A DNA stretch of 64,000 nt from Nocardia aobensis NBRC 100429 (lineage in GTDB: Bacteria; Actinomycetota; Actinomycetes; Mycobacteriales; Mycobacteriaceae): contig NZ_BAFQ01000042.1 of the NCBI RefSeq assembly GCF_000308375.1, positions 25,442 through 89,441 on the forward strand. The letters run 5' to 3'. The stretch's first letter is position 1; the number at the start of each line of letters is the position of its first letter. The translations under genes and the position numbers were made by a program. Shown here in pieces: positions 24,932-34,370 of this stretch. Under the pieces are notes generated by a model. The model saw only the letters and a program-made list of their open reading frames with translations. It did no database searches and had not been told where the DNA came from.

Positions 24932-27900
24932 TCATGCTGTGCTCCGCAGCCGGAAGCCCCGGGGAGTGGTGTGGAAACCGGCGTCGGTGAGGAAGGTGGC
25001 GAAGGTGTTGCCGTGCACCGATTCCCCGTCGACGCGTTCGACGACCAGGGAGTCGATCCGGCGGTCGTGGACCAGGGCCGCGAGCGCCGCCGCGGCCTCG
25101 GTCCGGATTTCGGGGTCCTCGGTGAAGGTGAGCAGCGTCTTACCGCCGCGTTCCAGGTACAGGGCCAGTTCGCCCGCGGCCAGGACGACCAGAGCCCCCG
25201 CCTTGCGGCCCGGGCGATGTCCGGCACCCTCGCCCGCGTTCTTCGGCCACGGCAGGGCGGCGCCGTACGGATTGGCCGGATCGCAGGCGGCGAGTGCGAC
25301 CGTGCCGACCCGGCCGGTGCCGGCGCCCGCCCGGTCGGAATCGTAGGAGCGCAGCCGATCCACCACGTCGGTAGTGGAGAACTGCGCGCCGCCGAGGGTG
25401 TCGACGAAATAGCCCCGCCGGCACCGTCCGCGATCCTCGAATTCGGTGAGCACCCGGTATATCAGCGCGAACCCGCCCGGAATCTCCTCGTTCTGCACCG
25501 AACCGCGGGTCAGCACGCCGTAGCGCTCCAGCAGCAGATCCGCGGTGGCGTGGGCGCGAATCGTGTTGTCCGGCAGGCGCTGTGGCAGCAGCGACCATCG
25601 CCCGGCCACGGCGGGAGGGCCGGTCCGGGTCGGCATCGCCGGTCGCGGCAGGTACATGCGCCCGCGCGGAGTGCGCCGCGGGGTGCGATGGGCGGTGGTG
25701 CTGCGGGTGGTGCCGGAAATCCGCGCCCGGACCGGAGCGAAGGTGTCGCCGGACAGATATCCGGCCCATACCAGTTCCCACAGTGCCGCCGCCACGGCCG
25801 CGTCGTCGAGCACGCCGGTCGCGTCGGACAACTGCCGGAAGAAGTAGGCGCCGCCCGCCACCACGACGAGCTGATTGCCGGCGGAGGCGCCCGATTCGGA
25901 AGCGGCCGTGCCGTCGGCGTCGAGCGCAATCGCGTCGGTGGCCGCCGCGGTCATTTCCGCACCCAACGCCGTCAGCAGCCGCAGCTGCACGTCGGTGAAG
26001 TCGATCTCCTGCGGCGGCCCCAGCGTGACCGGCGCCTGATCCGCCGGATGCAGGGCGATCCAGCCGTCCTTGGCGGTGATGGCGCCGTGACCGGACCACA
26101 GCACCTCACCGGAGGCGGTGAGTTCGTCGAGCATCGCCGGTGTGTAGTCACGCACCCGCGAGGGCAGGATGAGCGACTCCCACGCCGAAGCCGGAATCGG
26201 TACGCCCGCAAGCTGTTCCACCACAGCGGCCACCCCGTCCACGCCGCGCAGTGTCGAGGTGCCGATATGCTGCCACGCCGGCAGGAACCGGCCGAACGCG
26301 CCCGTGGATACCGGCTCGACCTCCTTGCGCGCGGCGGCCAGCGACCGGCGCCGCAGCCGGCGCAACACCTGCGCGTCGCACCATTCCGCACCGGCCGAAC
26401 CCGGCGTGAATTCGCCTTCCACCACTCGCTTCTCGGCGCCGAGCCGATGCAGTGCGGTGGCGGCGACGGCCGGGCCGATCCCGAAGCGCCGGGCGACGGC
26501 GTCGAGCGTGAACGGGGCGTGGGTGCGGGCGTAGCGGGCGACCAGATCACCCAGCGGATCGGCGACCGGTTCGATGAAGGCCGCCGGCGTGCCGATCGGC
26601 AGCGGGACGCCCAGGGCATCGCGCAACCGGGCGGCGTCTTCGATCGCCGTCCACCACCGCGATCCCGCGAACGACACCTCCAGAACCCGCCTGGCCTGCA
26701 GCAATTCGGCGAACCACGGGCCCGGGTCCGCGGTGCAGCGCTCGGCCGCCTCGGCCGGGGTGAGTGGGCCGAGCAGTCGCAACAGGTCGGCGAGCCCTTC
26801 CGCGTCGCGGGCATGGCGTTCGGGAGTGAGCCGTTGCAGTTCGCGTTCGGTCAGTTCGAGGACCGCGGCGTCGAGGAGTTCGCGCAGTTCCACCCGGCCC
26901 AGCAGTTCGGCGAGCAGGCTCGAATCCAGCGACAGCGCGGCCGCGCGGCGCTCGGCCAGCGGACTGTCGCCCTCGTACATGAACTGGCCGATGTAGTCGA
27001 ACAGCAACGCGTTGGCGAACGGCGAGGGGGAGGCCGTCTCGACCTCGACCAGTCGCAGTTTGCGCCGCGCCACATTCGTCAGCAGATCCCGCAGGGCGGG
27101 CAGATCGTAGACGTCGCGCAGACATTCGCGCACCGTTTCCAGCAGGATCGGGAAATCCGGGAATTTCCTTGCCACATCGAGCAATTGGGCCGCGCGCTGG
27201 CGCTGCTGCCACAGCGGCGCGCGGCGGCCGGGATCCCGGCGCGGCAACAGCAGTGCCCGCGCCGCGCATTCGCGGAAGCGGGAGGCGAACAGTGCCGACC
27301 CGCCCACCTGCTCGGTCACCACGTCGTCGATCTCGTCCGGTTCGAAGACGAACAGTTCCGCCCCCGGCGGATCGTCGGTGGTATCGGGCAGCCGGACCAC
27401 GATGCCGTCGTCGGAGGCGGTCGGCGCGGCATCGACCCCGAATCGCTCCCGCAACCGCGCGCCCACGGCGAGCGCCCAGGGCGCGTGCACCGGTAATCCG
27501 AAGGGCGAGTGCAGGATCAGCCGCCAATCGCCGAGCTCGTCGCGAAAGCGTTCGACCAGCAGGGTGCGGTCGGTCGGCAGATGGCCGGTGGCTCGGCGCT
27601 GTTCGGCCAACAACGTGACCAGATTCGCGGTCGCGAAATCGTCCAGGCCGGCGGCGTAAACGAGCTGTTCGAGTTCGACCAGTTCACCGCCCTTCCTGCC
27701 GGCCGTGGAGTCCGTGGCTGCCGCGCGGGCGCGGGAGGGCGTGCGCCGGGTGGCACCATTTCCGCTGGGGTCGGGGGCCGCACCGTCGAACGCCGAATCG
27801 AAACCGCCCGCATCCCGCACGAGTTCCTCGATCCGCCCGGCCGGTGCGCGCTCGACGGCCTGACCGGCCGTGCGGACGAATTCACCCAGGGCCGCTCCCA

Positions 27901-29713
27901 ATTCGGCCGGCCGCCCGAGGGAGTCACCGTGCCAGAAGGGCAGCCGGCCGGGCAGACCGAAGGCGGGGGAGACGAGAACCCGGTCGTGGGTGATGTCCTC
28001 GATGCGCCAGCTGGTCGCGCCGAGAGCGAACACATCGCCCACTCGCGATTCGTAGACCATCTCCTCGTCGAGTTCACCTACCCGCGAGGCCTTTTCGCCG
28101 ACCATGAACACCGGGAACAGTCCGCGGTCGGGAATCGCGCCGCCGGAGGTGACCGCGAGGCGCTGCGCGCCGGGACGCCCGGTCAGCGTGCCCGCATCGC
28201 GATCCCACACCAGGCGCGGACGCAGTTCGGCGAATTCGTCGGAGGGGTAGCGGCCCGACAGCAGGTCCAGTACCGATTCGTACGCCGAGCGCGGCAGGGC
28301 GGCGAAACTACCTGTGCCCCTGACGGTTTCGAACCATTCGTCGACATCGATCGGTTCCAGCGCGCAGGCGGCCACGGTCTGCTGGGCGAGGATGTCGAGG
28401 GGATGGGCGGGGATCTTCAACTCCTCGATCTGTCCCGCCGTCATCCGCATCGACGCCACCGCGCAGTGGATCACGTCGGTGCGGTGTTTGGGGAAGATCA
28501 CCCCGCGTGAGATCTCACCCACCTGATGTCCGGCGCGACCGACCCGCTGCAGCCCGCCGGCGACCGACGGCGGCGCCTCGACCTGCACCACCAGATCCAC
28601 CGCGCCCATATCGATACCGAGTTCGAGGCTGCTGGTCGCCACCACGCAGCGCAACCGGCCGCTCTTGAGGTCGTCCTCGATGATGGCGCGCTGTTCCTTG
28701 CTCACCGAACCGTGATGGGCCCGCGCCAGCAACGGCGCCGCCCCGTGATTGACCTCGGTCGGTGACCCGAGTTGTGCGGGCGGCGCGTGCTCGCGGCGTC
28801 CCGCGACCTCCTCCGCCTCGTCCGGTTCGGCGATGCGCTCGGCGTATTCCTCGTTCAGCCGCGCGGTCAGGCGTTCGGCCAGCCGCCGCGAATTCGCGAA
28901 CACGATCGACGAACGATGCGCCAGCACCAGATCCACGATCGCGGCATCCACATGCGGCCAGATCGAACCCGGCTGATCGGATTCGCCCGGCTCGGTCATA
29001 TCCGCCACCGGCACCCGCACCGACAGGTCGAACGTCTTCGGCGCCGGCGGCGAGACGATCGTGATCGGCGCCGAGCCGACCAGGAAGCGCCCCACCTCCT
29101 GCGGCGGCCGGACGGTGGCCGACAACCCGATGCGCTGGGCGGGCCGCTCGGTGAGCTGGTCGAGCCGGGCCAGCGACAGGGCCAGATGTGCCCCGCGCTT
29201 GGAACCGGCGATCGCGTGCACCTCGTCCACGATCACGGTGCCGACCTGCGACAACGTCTCGCGTGCCGCCGAGGTGAGCATCAGGTACAGCGATTCCGGC
29301 GTCGTGATCAGGATGTCGGGCGGCCGGCGCTGCAGGGTCCGCCGGTCGGCCGGGGTGGTGTCGCCGGAACGCACGCCGACGCTGATCTCCGGGGCGGGCA
29401 TACCGAGCCGGGCGGCCGTGCGGGTGATGCCTACCAGGGGTGCGCGCAGATTGCGCTCGACATCGACCGCCAGTGCCTTGAGCGGGGAGATGTAGAGCAC
29501 GGCGGTGCGCTGCGGACCGTCCGTGGGTTCGCGGGTGGCGAGCCGGTCGATCGCCCACAGGAAGGCCGAGAGCGTCTTGCCCGACCCGGTCGGCGCGATC
29601 ACCAAGGTGTGTTCTCCGGCGGAGATCGCCTCCCAGGCCCCCAGCTGGGCGGTCGTGGGCGCGGGGAACGCACCGTCGAACCACTCCTGGGTCGGCCGGG
29701 AGAACTGCTGCAT
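24932..29713 (-). CDS. lhr: Lhr superfamily-2 DNA repair helicase
   Basis: 1593-residue ATP-dependent 3'-5' helicase with a large C-terminal domain. Seen: Walker A APTGSGKT (residues 40-47), DEVH box in VIVDEVHAIAGSK, LSATVRPP, SSLELGIDMG, and LQRVGRAGHQ of the RecA-like core; then winged-helix and Lhr-core segments and the long C-terminal part typical of actinobacterial Lhr. ATG 29713 is chosen over an extension of 37 residues because a damage-type promoter ends six bases before it. Operon with nei2. Confidence 0.94.
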   Translation of the reverse strand: MQQFSRPTQEWFDGAFPAPTTAQLGAWEAISAGEHTLVIAPTGSGKTLSAFLWAIDRLATREPTDGPQRTAVLYISPLKALAVDVERNLRAPLVGITRTAARLGMPAPEISVGVRSGDTTPADRRTLQRRPPDILITTPESLYLMLTSAARETLSQVGTVIVDEVHAIAGSKRGAHLALSLARLDQLTERPAQRIGLSATVRPPQEVGRFLVGSAPITIVSPPAPKTFDLSVRVPVADMTEPGESDQPGSIWPHVDAAIVDLVLAHRSSIVFANSRRLAERLTARLNEEYAERIAEPDEAEEVAGRREHAPPAQLGSPTEVNHGAAPLLARAHHGSVSKEQRAIIEDDLKSGRLRCVVATSSLELGIDMGAVDLVVQVEAPPSVAGGLQRVGRAGHQVGEISRGVIFPKHRTDVIHCAVASMRMTAGQIEELKIPAHPLDILAQQTVAACALEPIDVDEWFETVRGTGSFAALPRSAYESVLDLLSGRYPSDEFAELRPRLVWDRDAGTLTGRPGAQRLAVTSGGAIPDRGLFPVFMVGEKASRVGELDEEMVYESRVGDVFALGATSWRIEDITHDRVLVSPAFGLPGRLPFWHGDSLGRPAELGAALGEFVRTAGQAVERAPAGRIEELVRDAGGFDSAFDGAAPDPSGNGATRRTPSRARAAATDSTAGRKGGELVELEQLVYAAGLDDFATANLVTLLAEQRRATGHLPTDRTLLVERFRDELGDWRLILHSPFGLPVHAPWALAVGARLRERFGVDAAPTASDDGIVVRLPDTTDDPPGAELFVFEPDEIDDVVTEQVGGSALFASRFRECAARALLLPRRDPGRRAPLWQQRQRAAQLLDVARKFPDFPILLETVRECLRDVYDLPALRDLLTNVARRKLRLVEVETASPSPFANALLFDYIGQFMYEGDSPLAERRAAALSLDSSLLAELLGRVELRELLDAAVLELTERELQRLTPERHARDAEGLADLLRLLGPLTPAEAAERCTADPGPWFAELLQARRVLEVSFAGSRWWTAIEDAARLRDALGVPLPIGTPAAFIEPVADPLGDLVARYARTHAPFTLDAVARRFGIGPAVAATALHRLGAEKRVVEGEFTPGSAGAEWCDAQVLRRLRRRSLAAARKEVEPVSTGAFGRFLPAWQHIGTSTLRGVDGVAAVVEQLAGVPIPASAWESLILPSRVRDYTPAMLDELTASGEVLWSGHGAITAKDGWIALHPADQAPVTLGPPQEIDFTDVQLRLLTALGAEMTAAATDAIALDADGTAASESGASAGNQLVVVAGGAYFFRQLSDATGVLDDAAVAAALWELVWAGYLSGDTFAPVRARISGTTRSTTAHRTPRRTPRGRMYLPRPAMPTRTGPPAVAGRWSLLPQRLPDNTIRAHATADLLLERYGVLTRGSVQNEEIPGGFALIYRVLTEFEDRGRCRRGYFVDTLGGAQFSTTDVVDRLRSYDSDRAGAGTGRVGTVALAACDPANPYGAALPWPKNAGEGAGHRPGRKAGALVVLAAGELALYLERGGKTLLTFTEDPEIRTEAAAALAALVHDRRIDSLVVERVDGESVHGNTFATFLTDAGFHTTPRGFRLRSTA

Positions 29714-29719
29714 GGGTTC

Positions 29720-29741
29720 AGTCTGCACCCGGGCACCGACA
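29720..29741 (-). promoter_or_regulatory. RecA-independent DNA-damage promoter (PafBC type) of lhr
   Basis: On the reverse strand TGTCGGTG (29734-29741), eight bases, then CAGACT (29720-29725), then six bases to the lhr ATG. The known mycobacterial consensus is TTGTCRGTG-N8-TANNNT. The upstream element matches at TGTCGGTG, the spacing is exact, and the -10 differs only at its first base. Confidence 0.75.
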
Positions 29742-29880
29742 TCGAGTCCCGACGGCGATGTGTGCGGGGGTGTTTCCCCGGCCGCACCTCGCCGGACGAG
29801 GTGGCCGGATCGGCGCCGGTCCACGGCTCGTCCCGATAGGCTGGCCGCGAACGCGGTGGATACCGACGATGGGACCGACC

Positions 29881-30345
29881 ATGAGCGAGCGCCCCGACAC
29901 TGTGACCGAGATTCCGGCCGACCCCGCGCAGGTCACGAACGACCCGGACAATCCGCCGGTCCCGCCCGGCACGCTGCTGCTGGAATTGGTGCCGGTCCCG
30001 GTGCGCGATATCGACCGGGGGATCGAGTTCTATCGCGATCGGGTCGGATTTCATCTCGATGTCGACGTGGCTCCCGCACCGGGTGTGCGCATCGCGCAGC
30101 TGACACCGCCCGGTTCGGCCTGTTCGATCCTGCTCTCCGAAGGCGTCCCCACCACCGCCGGCGCGGTCGGTTCCCTGCGTGGACTGCATCTGGTGGTGGC
30201 CGATATCGGGGCTGCCCGCGCGGACCTCGTCGCGCGCGGCGTCGCCGTCGGTGAGGTCGAAGACGTCGGCGGGGGTGTGCTGTACGCGCATTTCGCGGAT
30301 CCCGACGGCAATACCTGGAGTTTGCAATACATGCCCTGGCGGTAG
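29881..30345 (+). CDS. VOC (glyoxalase/bleomycin resistance) family protein
   Basis: 154 residues. A single vicinal-oxygen-chelate module after a ~30-residue Pro/Asp-rich lead: LELVPVPVRDIDRGIEFYRD, LTPPGSACSILLSEG, LRGLHLVVADIGAARADLVA, and FADPDGNTWSLQYMPWR at the end. Metal-ligand positions are only partly conserved, so activity is unclear. ATG 29881 chosen; ATG 29869 is in frame. Divergent from lhr. Confidence 0.86.
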   Translation: MSERPDTVTEIPADPAQVTNDPDNPPVPPGTLLLELVPVPVRDIDRGIEFYRDRVGFHLDVDVAPAPGVRIAQLTPPGSACSILLSEGVPTTAGAVGSLRGLHLVVADIGAARADLVARGVAVGEVEDVGGGVLYAHFADPDGNTWSLQYMPWR

Positions 30346-30426
30346 CGGGCGCGTTCATTGCCGAACGGTTGCGATCCGCCGAACCGGGCCGCACCTCGCA
30401 CCGCGCGCCCGCTAGTGTTTGAGACT

Positions 30427-31374
30427 ATGCGTAACAGTAACGGGTTACAGCGGCGTGGCCTGGCGATCGGATGCGGCGGCACGGTGGGGGCGGCCTGGAT
30501 CGTGGCGGCGCTGGCCGCGGTGCGAGACGTGCTGCAGTGGGATCCGCGCGAGGCCGACGCGCTGATCGGCACCTCCGCCGGTGCGGAGATGGTGACGATG
30601 CTGGCTTCGGGGATCTCCGTCGACGATCTGGTGGCGATGCAGCGCGGCACCGTCGCCGATCCGATCCTGGCCCGGCACATGGCCGACGAACCGGGCCGCT
30701 TCCCGCCGCTGCCCCGCCCCCGCCTCGGTGCACCGCGAATGGCGTTGCACGGCAATCGTTCCCGGCAAGCGCTGCTGAGCGCGAGCAGTCGGCTGCTGCC
30801 GGTCGGCGGCGGCGATGCGAGCTGGTTGCAGCGCCTGGCCACCGACCTGAACCACGATCGCGACTGGTTCGCCCATCCGGCCGCATGGCTGGTCGCGATG
30901 GACTACGACTCCGGCGAGCGGGTCGCCTTCGGCGCACCGCAGGCGCCGGCCGCCACGGTCGGCCAGGCGCTGCGAGCCTCGTGGGCGGTTCCGGGCTGGT
31001 TCCCGCCGGTGCCGATCGCGGGCCGGCGATTCGTCGACGGCGGTGCCGCCTCCACCGCTTCGGTGGATCTGCTGCTGCCGGTGCACCTGGACGAACTGGT
31101 GGTGCTGACGCCGATGGCCTCGGCGCGGTCGGTGCCCGCGGGCGGGCCCGGGCACTGGCTCGAGCGTCAACTCCGCAGGCCGATGAGCGCGCAACTGGAC
31201 TCCGAGATCGCCGCCGTGCGCGCGACCGGAACCCGCGTGCTGCGACTGGCCGTGACCGCCGCCGACCTCGCGGTCATGGGCCCGAACTTCATGGACGGCC
31301 GCCGCCGCGGCGAGACCTTCGAACACAGTCTGCGCAGCACCCGCCGCGCCATGGAACGGAGTGAATTCGCATGA
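30427..31374 (+). CDS. Patatin-like phospholipase
   Basis: 315-residue serine lipid hydrolase of the patatin family. Seen: glycine-rich oxyanion region IGCGGTVGAAW, nucleophile elbow GTSAG (Ser50) and the catalytic Asp in FVDGGAAS (Asp204). No signal peptide or membrane segment. Its stop overlaps the ATG of the SDR gene (ATGA), so they act together, perhaps releasing and then oxidising or reducing a lipid. Substrate unknown. Confidence 0.88.
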   Translation: MRNSNGLQRRGLAIGCGGTVGAAWIVAALAAVRDVLQWDPREADALIGTSAGAEMVTMLASGISVDDLVAMQRGTVADPILARHMADEPGRFPPLPRPRLGAPRMALHGNRSRQALLSASSRLLPVGGGDASWLQRLATDLNHDRDWFAHPAAWLVAMDYDSGERVAFGAPQAPAATVGQALRASWAVPGWFPPVPIAGRRFVDGGAASTASVDLLLPVHLDELVVLTPMASARSVPAGGPGHWLERQLRRPMSAQLDSEIAAVRATGTRVLRLAVTAADLAVMGPNFMDGRRRGETFEHSLRSTRRAMERSEFA

Positions 31375-32222
31375 ACCTGTTCGGTAACGGCTATCCGCCG
31401 ATCGACCTCGCCGCGGCCCGCGTCCTGGTCACCGGCGCCGGACGCGGTATCGGCCGGGCCACCGCGGAAATGTTCGCGCACAAGGGATCCGAGGTCGTCC
31501 TCGCCGATGTGGACGTCGCGGCCGCCGCCGACGCGGCGGCCGGCCTCGGTGCCCGCGCCGTCGAACTCGACGTGCGCGACCGGGAGCGGTGGGACGAGGT
31601 CGTCGCCGACCTGGGCCGGATCGACATCCTGGTGAACAACGCCGGAGTGATGCCCGCGGGCCCGTTCCTCAGCGAACCGGATGCGGTGGGGCACACCACG
31701 ATCGATGTGAACGTCTGGGGACTCATCCACGGCATGCGGGCCGTCGCGCCGGCGATGATCGGTCGCGGCCGCGGTCATATCGTCAACGTCGCCTCGCTGG
31801 CCGGCAAGATTCCGCTGCCCGGTCTGGCGGTGTACAACGCGAGCAAATTCGCCGCCGTCGGGCTGTCGGCCGCGACCCGGCTGGAATTCGCCGAATCCGG
31901 GGTCAGCGTGAGTTGTGTGCTGCCCGCCGCGGTGCGCACCCGGCTGTCCTCGGGGCTGACCCTGGGCCGCGGGCTGCCCACGGTCGACCCGGTCGACGTC
32001 GCCGGCGCGATCGTCAAGACCTGCCGCACCCGGCGAGCCGAGGTGGCGGTACCGCAGTACCTCGACCCCGTCGACATCGCGCTGGCGGCCGCGCCCGAAT
32101 CGGTCGTGCGCAGGGTGCGCGGCCTCTTCGACGGCGACCGGGCGCTGCATCCGGGTGATGCGGCGGTGCGGGCCGTCTACGAGGAGCAGGTACGCGAGAT
32201 CGGCCGCGAACCGGAGCGCTAG
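31371..32222 (+). CDS. Short-chain dehydrogenase/reductase
   Basis: 283-residue SDR. Cofactor loop TGAGRGIGRAT (residues ~21-31) with Asp after the second strand (VVLADVD), which favours NAD(H); NNAGVMP; Ser in VNVASLAGK; active-site YNASK. Coupled to the patatin gene. Convergent with pcd, four bases apart. Specific substrate not readable. Confidence 0.9.
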   Translation: MNLFGNGYPPIDLAAARVLVTGAGRGIGRATAEMFAHKGSEVVLADVDVAAAADAAAGLGARAVELDVRDRERWDEVVADLGRIDILVNNAGVMPAGPFLSEPDAVGHTTIDVNVWGLIHGMRAVAPAMIGRGRGHIVNVASLAGKIPLPGLAVYNASKFAAVGLSAATRLEFAESGVSVSCVLPAAVRTRLSSGLTLGRGLPTVDPVDVAGAIVKTCRTRRAEVAVPQYLDPVDIALAAAPESVVRRVRGLFDGDRALHPGDAAVRAVYEEQVREIGREPER

Positions 32223-32226
32223 GCCT

Positions 32227-33756
32227 TCAGCCGAACCGAATGCCTTGTGCCAGTGGTAATTCGGTGGAGTAGTTGACTGTGTTGGTGGCGCGGCGCATAT
32301 ACGCCTTCCAGGAGTCGGAACCCGATTCGCGCCCGCCGCCGGTCTGCTTCTCACCGCCGAACGCACCGCCGATCTCCGCACCCGAGGTGCCGATGTTCAC
32401 ATTGGCGATGCCGCAATCGGAGCCGTCGGCGGCGAGGAACCGTTCCGCCTCGCGCTGGTCACCGGTGAAGATGGCCGACGACAGCCCTTGCGGCACACCG
32501 TTGTGCAGGGCGATCGCGGAGTCGAGATCGTCATAGGTGAGCACGTAGAGAATGGGCGCGAAGGTCTCCTCGCGCACGATCGCGGTCTGGGCGGGCATCC
32601 GGATGATGGCCGGGCGCACATAGTAGGAGTCGCCGCCACCGACCTCGACCCGCTCACCGCCGCAGATCAATTCACCGCCGTCGGCGAGCGCACGGTCGAT
32701 CGCCGCCCGCATCGCGGTGTGGGCGCGGCCGTCGATCAGCGGTCCGACCAATACCGCGTCGTCGAACGGATTGCCCACGGGCAGTTGGCGATACGCCGTG
32801 CTCATCCGATCCAGCAGTGGTCCGACCACGTCCGTGTGGGCGATGACCCGGCGCAATGTCGTGCACCGCTGTCCGGCCGTTCCCGCCGCGGCGAAAACCA
32901 CTGCCCGCGTGGTGAGGTCGAGATCCGCGGACGGGGTGACGATCGCGGCGTTGTTACCGCCCAGCTCGAGCAGGCACCGGCCGAAGCGGGCCGCCACCCG
33001 GGGTGCCACCGCCTGCCCCATCCGCACCGATCCGGTGGCGCTGACCAGGGCCACCCGCTCGTCGTCGACGAGCTGGGTGCCGACCTCGGCGCCACCCTGG
33101 ATCAGCTGATGGATCTGCGGGTCGGCACCGACGTCGAGGGCCGCGCGCCGCAGCAGCGCATCGCAGGCCAGTGCGGTCAACGGCGTCGTCTGCGAGGGCT
33201 TCCACACCACGGTGTCGCCGCAGACCAGCGCGATCGCGGTATTCCACGACCAGACCGCGACCGGGAAGTTGAATGCCGAGATCACCCCGACCACACCGAG
33301 CGGATGCCACGTCTCCATGAGCCGATGCCCGGGTCGCTCGGAGGCCATGGTGCGGCCGTAGAGCTGGCGGGACAGACCGACGGCGAATTCGCAGACGTCG
33401 ATCATCTCCTGGACCTCACCGCGGGCCTCGGCGCCGATCTTGCCCGCCTCCAGGGTGACGAGTTCGGCCAGCGCGTCCAGATTGTCGGTCAGTAGTCGTC
33501 CCAGGCGCCGCACCACGGCGGCGCGTTGCGGCGCGGGGACGGTACGCCAGGTGTGAAAAGCACTGTGCGCCTTGTCGATCGCGCTGGTCACCTCGAATGC
33601 GGAGGTGGCCGGGACGCGCATCAGCTCACCGCCGGTGATCGGTGTGCGGGCGGGCAGGTCGCCCGAGTCGACCGGGTCGACACCGAGTTCGAGCAGCAGG
33701 CGCGCGGCTCGGTCGCGGAGTTCGTCGGTGGTGGGCAGAACGGGTGCGGATGTCAT
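32227..33756 (-). CDS. pcd: L-piperideine-6-carboxylate (aminoadipate semialdehyde) dehydrogenase
   Basis: Aldehyde dehydrogenase, ~509 residues. Seen: ISAFNFPVAVWSWN, the Glu in CLLELGGNNA, nucleophile Cys in TAGQRCTTLRR, and a late GGAFGGEKQTGGGRESGSD block. Sequence type and location opposite lrpA-lat match Pcd (Rv3293), which oxidises the lysine-derived semialdehyde to alpha-aminoadipate. ATG 33756 has GGAG six bases upstream; ATG 33777 is an alternative adding seven residues. Divergent from lrpA. Confidence 0.92.
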   Translation of the reverse strand: MTSAPVLPTTDELRDRAARLLLELGVDPVDSGDLPARTPITGGELMRVPATSAFEVTSAIDKAHSAFHTWRTVPAPQRAAVVRRLGRLLTDNLDALAELVTLEAGKIGAEARGEVQEMIDVCEFAVGLSRQLYGRTMASERPGHRLMETWHPLGVVGVISAFNFPVAVWSWNTAIALVCGDTVVWKPSQTTPLTALACDALLRRAALDVGADPQIHQLIQGGAEVGTQLVDDERVALVSATGSVRMGQAVAPRVAARFGRCLLELGGNNAAIVTPSADLDLTTRAVVFAAAGTAGQRCTTLRRVIAHTDVVGPLLDRMSTAYRQLPVGNPFDDAVLVGPLIDGRAHTAMRAAIDRALADGGELICGGERVEVGGGDSYYVRPAIIRMPAQTAIVREETFAPILYVLTYDDLDSAIALHNGVPQGLSSAIFTGDQREAERFLAADGSDCGIANVNIGTSGAEIGGAFGGEKQTGGGRESGSDSWKAYMRRATNTVNYSTELPLAQGIRFG

Positions 33757-33841
33757 GTGCGGCTCCGTTTCCGACATCGGTTCGTGGGTGACTTCGCACC
33801 GGTGGGAGATCGTTTCCGGCCCCGGCCACCGCCCGCTGGGT

Positions 33842-33847
33842 TAGCCT
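33842..33847 (+). promoter_or_regulatory. Leaderless -10 box of lrpA
   Basis: TAGCCT six bases before ATG 33854. Confidence 0.6.
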
Positions 33848-33853
33848 TCGCTG

Positions 33854-34306
33854 ATGGCGGATGCACCTGCGAAACCTGTTCTCGACGATATCGATCGGCT
33901 CCTGATCCGCGAATTGATGGCCGACGGCCGGGCCACGCTGTCCAATCTCGCGGAGAAGGCCAGTCTGTCGGTATCCGCGGTGCAGTCGCGGGTGCGCCGG
34001 CTCGAGGCGCGCGGCGTGATCCGCGGATATTCCGCGAAGGTCGATCCGGAGGCGCTGGGACAACTGCTGTCGGCATACGTCGCGATCACTCCTCTCGATC
34101 CGTCACAGCCCGACGATGCTCCGGCCCTGCTGCAGCACATCCCCGGCATCGAGGAATGCCATTCGGTGGCGGGGGAGGAGAGTTACATGCTGCTCGTCCG
34201 GGTGGCCTCACCCCGGCATCTCGAACAGTTGCTGCAGGAGATCCGCGCCACCGCCAATGTCCGCACCCGAAGCACCATCATTCTGCAGACATTCTATGAC
34301 AGGTGA
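33854..34306 (+). CDS. lrpA: Lrp/AsnC-family regulator, LrpA
   Basis: 150 residues: N-terminal winged helix-turn-helix (LIRELMADGRATLSNLAEKA, then SAVQSRVRRLEARGVI) and C-terminal RAM ligand-binding domain (YVAITPLDP, HSVAGEESYMLLVRV). Located between pcd and lat as in M. tuberculosis (Rv3291c). Members bind amino acids such as lysine and form octamers; control of lat and pcd is expected from position and from the AT-rich dyad before lat. Confidence 0.92.
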   Translation: MADAPAKPVLDDIDRLLIRELMADGRATLSNLAEKASLSVSAVQSRVRRLEARGVIRGYSAKVDPEALGQLLSAYVAITPLDPSQPDDAPALLQHIPGIEECHSVAGEESYMLLVRVASPRHLEQLLQEIRATANVRTRSTIILQTFYDR

Positions 34307-34343
34307 GACCTGATCGTAATTTATCCGATTGTTCGTAGTGAAA

Positions 34344-34357
34344 CCGTAAATATTTTC
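34344..34357. promoter_or_regulatory. AT-rich dyad between lrpA and lat (likely Lrp-type operator)
   Basis: CGTAAATATTTTCG pairs at six of seven positions about its centre, in a 60-base AT-rich gap within very GC-rich DNA. It ends just before the lat -10 box, as expected for an Lrp-family site. Confidence 0.5.
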
Positions 34358-34358
34358 G

Positions 34359-34364
34359 TATCCT
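34359..34364 (+). promoter_or_regulatory. Leaderless -10 box of lat
   Basis: TATCCT six bases before GTG 34371; this spacing favours GTG 34371 over GTG 34365 as the lat start. Confidence 0.6.
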
Positions 34365-34370
34365 GTGGGT

